From assembly GCA_947652605.1 (NCBI GenBank), contig OX393577.1, forward strand, positions 25,299,466 to 25,363,465: 64,000 bases of DNA. The letters are read 5' to 3'. The translations under genes were made by a program, and so were the position numbers. Of this stretch, positions 37,701-46,700 are shown piece by piece. Below the pieces are notes generated by a model. That model was not told the DNA's origin. It did not search any database and worked only from the letters and a program-made list of their open reading frames with translations. The first letter of the stretch is position 1; every line of letters starts with the position of its first letter. Origin of the DNA: Elmis aenea. Lineage: Eukaryota; Arthropoda; Insecta; Coleoptera; Elmidae.

Positions 37701-40700
37701 GAAATTATTTTCTTTGAGTCAGCATCGGTGCAATGTTGACAACCCTATCTACTTTTAGCGATGTTGGCGCCCCAAAGCCATTGCACCCGCAGGCTTGTGC
37801 CTCTTGCACCTAAGCCTAGAGCCGGTCCTATATGGTCACTTTAACTGTGTAGTATAGTTCTTCTTAAGGTTGTGCACATTTTATCTAATTTTATGGGATC
37901 CTTGTACGTTTTGCACCTATCTTGTACACCCTGTGTACTTATCTTACCAGGTAATGTCACGATACGCTGTCGCTAGAATTTGATTAAAGCAGTGTTTATT
38001 GCATCAAGAATATCAATACAGGGTTGAGCAGATTTAAATCAAGCGATTTTTTTAAAAAAATCATTGATTTAAATCACGATTTAAATCAAGTGGAAAAAAA
38101 ACATCAATTTAAATCACTTATTATATGAGTAGGTAATAAAACATTTATAACAAAACAATATTTTATTTTCTCAAATAAAAAAAACATTAGGTATATGGTA
38201 TTTATGTATATAAGTATTTAAAAAAAAAAAAACAGTTCTTATATGTATATACGTATTAAATACATACTTATACGTAACGTAACGAAATGTAATTCATTTA
38301 AAATAATATATAATAATATACATTTATAAATTTTTGGTATTGTAATGTTGGAATACAAATACCAGTTTTGCAGCCTTTTCAGTTCCCAGTTTATTTCTTA
38401 TTGTCGAATGGACCAATCCAAATGTTGAAAAAATTCTTTCAACTGAGGCCGAAGAAGTTACACTGCACATTAGTTGTGTTAATATTGGCAACACTTTATT
38501 AATATCGGAAACATCTTTTTGTGATTTCCACCACTGTATCGGAGTAACATTATTAATAATTTCCTCACTAAACATAACAGATTTAAATGGATCAGATTTA
38601 GCTTCAAATTTTATTATTATGGGTAATAAACCACTGTGTGGGTAACTTTCTGCTGCTACTTTTAAAGCTGCGTCTTTTTCATTATATTTTAAAGGAAATT
38701 TTGTTTTTCTAGGGTCTAATAAATAAGCCAAAAAATGGTACGGTGTCAAAGCTTGAGCATATCGTTTTTGAAATGCAGCCATTTGTTCAATATTTAATGT
38801 AATAGTATCATCAAAAACAGCCTCAAGTTCTTTCCATGCTTCTACAGCATCAGCTAAAAATGCATCTGTTCTTTGTAATTTGTCTAAAGTTACGGAAATT
38901 GGTTTTATTATTTTTAAAAAATCTTCTGCCGATCGTTTCAGTTTAATGTTAGACACCTTTTGGAATATTAAAGAATCAATTTGGTCTTTGTTCTCTTCAC
39001 AAATTTGTAACAATTTCTGCCATTCTTGTGTAAATATTTCCAAGCAATCTGCAAGAGTATTCCATCTTACGTCTTGAGGCAATATTAACGCCTTACCTCC
39101 GGCAGCTTTATATTTAGCACTTGCCAAATGATTATTACGGAAATACTTAACAACATGCACAACATTTTCTTTAATATCTCGTATCTGCAAGTCCTTGGAA
39201 AGTAAATTTAGAATGTGTGCTGAACATCCATAGGTTATCACATTTACATCGGTTACTTCATTTTTAATGTTTTCTCTCATTTTGCTCATATTAGCTGCAT
39301 TATCTGTAACGAAACTTGAAACTGCACAATTATATTGAGTTTTGCACTTATTTATTAAACTGATTGCTATACTTGTTAAATAATCGGCTGTATGTGCATG
39401 TCCTGATGTATCTATACATATATATATATAGGAAGGTTGATCCATAATCTGTTGTTACAGTAGCGCAAATTATCGGTTCGTTATGTACATTTGACCAACC
39501 ATCTAAGGAAAGGCAAACCGAACTATTTGTTAATTTTGCAAGACATTTTTCTTTTTCTTCCATGTACACTTCATTTAATAATGTTGAAGATACAGCGAAC
39601 CTAGAAGGTGGTGAATAACCTGGCCGTAACATTTCGATTGCTTTTATCACTTCTGGTTGTTCGATACATCTGAAACTACTATTTGTCGCATAAATAGCTT
39701 TTGCGATTTGTCTATCAAGATTTTTCTTTAACTCGTTAGAAGTACGCACTACAAATGATTTCATTAATAAATTTTCAGTCATTTCTTTTTTTTTTAGCAG
39801 GTGGTGAGCTTATATTTGTATTTGTATCCATTCTAGACGTACTAGGTTGTGGATCAAAAAACTCTTTCGGTTGACTTGTTTCTATGGTGGTAGGATTAGA
39901 ATCTGTGTCAGTATCTTCTGTATTACATTCAGTAACTTCATTCATATGCATTTGTTTCTTCTGACATTTTTCACGGTGTGCTTTTAATCTTTGTACCAGA
40001 CCTTGTATTTCTTCTTTGCAATATTTACAAACTGCTCTGCTCCCAGCTTTCCCTTTCAATTTGTTTGATTTTTCTATAAAATGTTGCCAAACACTATCCC
40101 TTTTCCTTCCTGACATTATGTTGCGTTTATTTATGTGATGTGTACACGTTTGCTAACTAAAATGAACTGAATAACAGAATCTGGGATACCCTTAGATACA
40201 AAACTGCATTTGCATGTTTAGACAAGTATTTTCAGGCATAGAATTCGATCACAGGTCACATATAGTTGATGATGAATAGCAAGCATGGTTTTGTAAATCA
40301 TATACTACACTTTGAAATATAAATATAATCATACTGTTTATTGCTTGTTAAGACAAAGACGTAATTATATATAACATCACTATTTAGCACTGATTTTTTT
40401 CGAAATTTTTATTCATTATATTTAATTTTTTATTTTAACAAAAATTCTCCAATGAATTAAATATATTGGTTATTAAATATATTAGCACAAAACAGAAATA
40501 GCATGCAAATATGAACATTTGATTTAATTTTAAAAAAATCTAATTTAAATCAAAAAAATCTGATTTAAATCAAAAAAATCTGATTTAAATCAAATAAATC
40601 GATTTTTTTGATTTTTTTTTAAAATCATGATTTTTATCAACCCTGATCAAAACTAAATGTTTTTCAGAGTTATACGTGCCACTGGCCATTTTCCTCGGGA

Positions 40701-43700
40701 AAATAGGAGAAAAACTGAAAAGCTAAATAATAAAAGTAATTTTTGCTACCGCGTTGGTCATGAAACCGTAAGAATCAAAATCTAAGTTTTTCTATTTACC
40801 AATGCGCGCATCCTTTGCAAGTAAAATAGTGCAAAGTTTCTGAAAAAATCTTAAACGGTTCCGGAGAAAAACGCGAAAAACGAGGTCTTTGTAAAAACGG
40901 TTTTCCCTATATTAAACGCAATGCAAGTCGCATAGTTATAGTTATACAAATATACCACAACTTCTCAAATCATGGCGTTTATGCAGGGGTTTCGTTTTTG
41001 ACGTTTTTCTCCGGATCCGTTTAAGATATTTTCAAAAATTTGGCACCGTTTAACTTGCAAAGGATGCGCGCATTGGTAAATAGAAAAGTTTAGATTTAGT
41101 CTCTGACGGTTTCATGGCCAACGCGGTCGCAAAAATTACTTTTATTATTCAGCTCTTCAGTTTTTCCCCTATTTTTCCGAAGAAAATAGCTAGTGGCACG
41201 TATAACTCTGGAAAACATTTAGTTTTGATATCCTTGATGCAATAAACACAGCCTTAATCAAATTCTAGCGACAACGTATCGTGAGCTCCCTTGTTAGTAA
41301 TTTTTAATTCAAAATTCACATCTTGAAAACAATTTATTATACGCAAATGTTTTTTTAATTTCCCATAACAATGACATTTTTTTAACATTATAATTATTGC
41401 TTGTAGGTTTGGACGTAAGGAAACTTCTTGTAAAAAATTAATACGTCATTATTTCGAGAACAAATGGCAAATATTTTGGGATGTTATTTCAAATGCACCA
41501 GTAGAGGCATTGTGCTATATAAAGCCATACAAAGAGCGCACAATTTTATTAACAAGTCTAAGACTGATTCATTTATTAAGGATAGCATATTTTATACAAT
41601 ATTTTAAAGAAGTAAAGTATTGTAAAGTTAGCACATAACGTAGTTAAAAAATAGTTTTCAGGCTAACAAGTCTCTCAAGGTTAATCGAATCTTGGTACAT
41701 GTTATTCAAATATGCTTTTGGATATTCTTGACAACAAATATTTTTAGTTGCTCATGGTTTATGATTGGTTGTCCATTCAATCAATGCTTAAATGACTCAT
41801 GGGCGACACATTTCAAGTAAGTACCTATACCTACTGTAGGCGAAAAGGGGTTACAACTGCTAAAGCTGCATTTTTTAAGTCTTTGTTGTACTAAATATAT
41901 TTTTTTTAAATAACATAAATTATGCAATTTAAGGACTGTCAAAAATACATTTGAATGTTAATAGGAACTATTTATACAATAAAGTAACGTTACGTTATTT
42001 AAAAAAAAGCACGTAGAGATACTACGTACCAGGGGTAGGGATCGAAGCGGAGTGGGAGTCGAGGGTCGCAGCTTTTTTAAGGAGTCGGAGTCGGGAATCG
42101 AAAAAACTACCGACTCCCGACTCTTTTTTGATCAAGTTTTTTCGACGATGAGAACAGAATGGAAAATGTAAAGCATAAACAAAATAACAATGTCCCTCAT
42201 TTTTTTTTTACGGAGACGGGAACCATTAAAGTAACACAAACTAGTTGTGTCCAATTTTTATCTGCAAAAAGTACTTGACTTTAATAGTAATTTCATGCGG
42301 TTCACTTTCCTGCTTCCAAAGAAAAAGTGACAAAGACTATTATTTACCATGCCGATTAGGAATTTTTCAAAATAAAATATTTGTTTTTGCCATTTTTATC
42401 AGAATTAAATGCTCTACAAATTGGCGTTAAAATCAGATATAGCGTCCATAAGAAAAAATTGACGTGATGATGGTTTAAAAAAAGCGAAACGTCGCATGGA
42501 AAATAAAATTGGGGATTTTGAATTCTTTCAAAGAGTGGCCATGAAAATTTTTTTGCAGAAATGAAAATCAACATCAAATGAAAAAGTTACGAGCAAAAAA
42601 CAAAAATCCACTTCTAAGTCCTAACCGATACACCCGCAGTGACGTAGCAATATAATTAATTCGCTTTATCGTTTATTTCATTTAATCATTGTTTGTGCGA
42701 TTCCAATACTGTAAATTAAAATAAAAATCCATTCTGAATTTTAAACATTGCTCATGATGATACTAATTAAATTAACATACTGTTTTATTATTATAGTTTT
42801 ACAGCGACCAGTCCAGCGTCTCGATTCATTGAAGCTGCATGTTATGTTATAGGCGTGAGTACTGCCACTGGTATTGGTGAAATTATTCCAATAAATTTCA
42901 GGGAAGCAATGCTTACAGCTTTTATCATGTTAACATTTCGATTTTTAATTGCAATAGCTATAGGTAAGAATTAATTTTCCTTGCATTACCGACATTAATT
43001 TACAAATATCCATTCTATGTTATATTCCTTATCGATGTCTTAAGTTAAGTTAAATTTTGGCGGATCGTGGTTTTGTTGCACTCCTGTCCTGTGGTACACA
43101 CACCAGCGCAACAAAAACGCGAACCGGACGAACTGGTTGCTGAAATAATCGCCGCACCGTTCGCTATTCCAATAGCAAGCCTGAGGAAGTGGTCAAAGAG
43201 GTGGGCGATATCGAAATTTCGATATCGAAATTATATCGATATACAGGGTGTAGACTTGGATCACACAACATAGCAATTTCAATGGTAAAATTTTAAAATT
43301 CGTATATTATCTCCCCTAATTATTTTAGAAAAAAAAGTGCAAAAAAGTTTTTTGTAAAGAAAAAAAATTTGTATCCATAAATGCAATCATTATACATTTT
43401 TAGTTTTCCAATAACTGAAAATTAAGCAATTTACAAAACGCGTTTTGACAAAAATCTGTATTGCCTTGGAATTATGCCATGACAACTGCCCAGCCTGATG
43501 TCACTTATACTGTCACTTTGACGCGAAGTTTACTCTTATCATTTTTATTATATCTTGGAATGAAAACATCATTAATTGTGTAAAATAAATGTTTGATAAA
43601 ATATAAAATATAATTAAGAATGAATTTCGCATCAAAGTGACGGTGTGTGGCATTAGGCTGGGCAGTAACTGTTGTCATAGCATAATTCCAAGGCACTACA

Positions 43701-46700
43701 GATTTTTGTCAAAACGCGTTTTGTAATTTGCTTAATTTTTAGTTATTGGAAAACTATATCTTAATATTGTTTTTTCACTACTAGTAATATAGCGTAGCAT
43801 TATGACGTATATTAGAATGCCGTGAAATTCAATTTCTCTACCTATGCATGGTTACAGGTAAACAATTTTTCATTATTAACCACTGGTGAATAATGAACAA
43901 ATTTATATTTTTTGATAATGCTGTTGTAGTTTTAAAGAAAAAAAAATTATAGGACGATTTAGTATGATAAAGAAATTCTCTTTATTGGTATTTTAGCATT
44001 TAAAACGTTGTTTAAATAAATTAATTTAATTTTAAAAACTTTGGTGTATTTAAATAACACGACTTTCGCGCCGAAATAAATGACGGTTGTCAATATCCAC
44101 ACGGTCGATTGACACAACGTAAAAAAGAAAAGTTTTAATAATGTCAGTATTTTAGATGAAACCATCGCTTAAAAACAATGTTTTTTAATAACAATAGTGA
44201 TTTAGCAAGATGAGTAACACGCAGATTCAATATTTCTATAGAATAGATAGGTACTTAACTTTTTATATTTTAGGTTAGAAAGTGCGTGCATAACATAAAT
44301 GGGTTTGTCTTACTAGTAGTGAAAAAAATAGTATATACACCACGGTAGAGAAGTCTTATAGCCTTCGGGCCCTTAGATCCCTCGGCGCTTCGCGCCTCGC
44401 GATCTAATCTGAGCCCTCAGGCTATAATAGTTGACTTCTCTACCTTGGTATATAATATACTATTACATTTATGGGTACAGAATTTTTTTTTGCAAAAAAC
44501 CTAATTGCCTTTTTTCCCTAAAATAATTAGGGGAGATAATATACCACTTTTAAAACTTTACCATTGATATTACTATGTTGTATAATCCAAGTCTACACCC
44601 TGTACATCGAAATATCGATTTATCGAAATGTTGATATAAAAGGGGCGGGAAGCTAAAAAAGTTGGTAAAAAACTAAAAAAGAGACTGGTAATCTAAAAAA
44701 AAATCTTCTCGCCCTTATTTTTGCTGTCCATACCATGAAATATCGATATCAAAATTATATCGATATTTATCGATATATCGCCCACCCCTAGTCAATATTA
44801 CGTACGTGATATAGTCTGCGTCAAGTCTAATGGCGAGCGGTGGGGGTGTTTTCGCGCAGTAGACGCTACAATATGGTCCACGGACCTTAAAACCGTTGGC
44901 GGGTATACCAATACAACTAAGTAAGTGGCGTGTTCAATTTATATTGTACTTAGTGCGCACCCCTACCGCTCGCCATTAGACTTGACTCGGACTATACCAA
45001 CCTAAACTACACGTAACACATTCGCCTGACTCACACTTGTTTATTTCATTGCCAAATAAGATAAGATTTCTTATGAACCAAATGAGTCGATTTACATAAA
45101 CCTGAACATTTTATACATGTATGACATATGACACATGTCACTTTATAAATAACATTTATATAACGTCATAGGTGAAGTCATTAATATACCTCTTTTGTCA
45201 TCGATATGCTTACGAAGTTCGTCTGATGAGCCATCCTATTAGTTTAGTATCCTTGAATCATAACTTCATTTTACGGGGCCCCCACCAACATTAAGAAGAC
45301 ATTAAATGAAAACAAACTGTATAACCACGCTTCTGTTTCGCGCGAACGTTGACATTTCATAATATCCAAAGCTTTTAATCAGAATGACGTTCGTCGAGAT
45401 AGAAAATATAAATTAACTTAAATGGTTCGAACATATTCGGCAAAATCCGTGGGCTTAACTCAGCCCTGTACACCGTAACGACATCGTTTTGACTAGGCGA
45501 ACAAAGCTATTATTTTGGATCGAACTGAATGTTTTCCCCGAAATGGCGAAATGGCGAAATGGCGAAATGCCATAACTTTTGTTTCTTAGGCGCATATTTT
45601 AAGTTGTATTCTTTGGCAACTTTTTGCTACTATATTTGTTGTTCCTGTAGTTTTTCAATATGAATTTTACAAATACCAACCAGAATTTTGTGTCTTTCGT
45701 GTCTTCCACTTTCGTTTGTTTCCATTTAAACGTATTCACCTTGTCTTTTTAACGGTGTAGTAGTAGTAGTCTTTATTTGTTCTGAAAATCCAAAAAGGCG
45801 TAGAACATGTCACAATAATGATAATACACAAAATTATATTTACCTTAAATAGTTTTTAAAGTAAGTATAATATATCAATACGAATTTAATTAGTATAAGT
45901 GATTTCGAACAGAACACAAAATTTTCGTCTTGTACTGGTACTTGTAAATTTATATAAAAACGTGTATGTGCAAATTTTTAGGTGATATTGTAACAGTAAT
46001 AAATGACATCACGAAGAGTTTAGTTCAATATGAATACAGAATTAGCTGCGTGCATGATGTGCTACAAAACCAAAATTTGTCTAGTAAGTACAATTTTCAT
46101 TTTTTTAAATTTATCATGAACCAAACGCTAAACTCACTTATCTTTATCTATTCTCACTTCGTAAACAACACAAACTTAGTTTATTCAGGACATCCTTTTT
46201 CTGCGTACAATGATAAATCAAAACAATTTTATTACACGTTATTCTCTTCAAGCAGCTAAATAATGCAAAAACTTAAGTTTCCAAAATCGCTGTTTAAAAA
46301 GTGCATTAACAAGATAAAAAATAAATTTTAAGAGTCTATGAACTTTTAACTGTTTACCTTAAAAAATATCAGCCGACTTCATTTATTTTTTTTATATCCG
46401 TTTAAGTGCAATCAATATTTTGCAATGTTCATGTTTTTCTTTTTTATTGCGTCCCCCTTTCACTTCTTATGTTCTGCCAAAACACTATTTGTTTTTATTT
46501 CTCAACCGTCCTTTAACTGTATGTATTATTTTTAAATGTATATTTTTGTTAGTACCTTTTTTGCTAATGCTAACTCAAAAATACATTGAAATTCGTAACA
46601 CCAGTTATTAGGCTCACTAAGGACCTATCATATGTGTGATTGCTACCATTTTTAGTATGTATTTTATGTTATTGTGTTTTTGCTGTTTTAATAAATAGTT

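Larger units (their letters stand above)
37958..41283. mobile_element. foldback (palindromic) element, interrupted by a hAT transposon
   Basis: The left arm (37958-38018, continued at 40646-40905) is the reverse complement of the right arm (40985-41283); for example CGCTAGAATTTGATTAA pairs with TTAATCAAATTCTAGCG. The hAT at 38019-40645 splits the left arm. The arm sequence is family E, as at 26390-26990. Confidence 0.85.
43242..44604. mobile_element. TA-flanked element nested in the GGTGGGCGATAT element
   Basis: TACAGGGTGTAGACTTGGAT at the left is mirrored by ATCCAAGTCTACACCCTGTA at the right. The arms continue through TATTATCTCCCCTAATTATT. Confidence 0.82.
43199..44790. mobile_element. outer hAT-type element (GGTGGGCGATAT ends) holding three nested elements
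   Basis: GAGGTGGGCGATATCG at the left and ATATCGCCCACCCCTA at the right are inverse. Inside are a TA-flanked element (43242-44604), a palindrome (43402-43755) and a Helitron-like element (43771-44462). Confidence 0.72.

Noticed and set aside
38880..39077. Plus-strand open frame within the hAT
   Set aside because: It is an antisense shadow of the transposase coding region.
45539..45572. Possible regulatory ATGGCGAA repeat
   Set aside because: A four-copy microsatellite with no supporting context.
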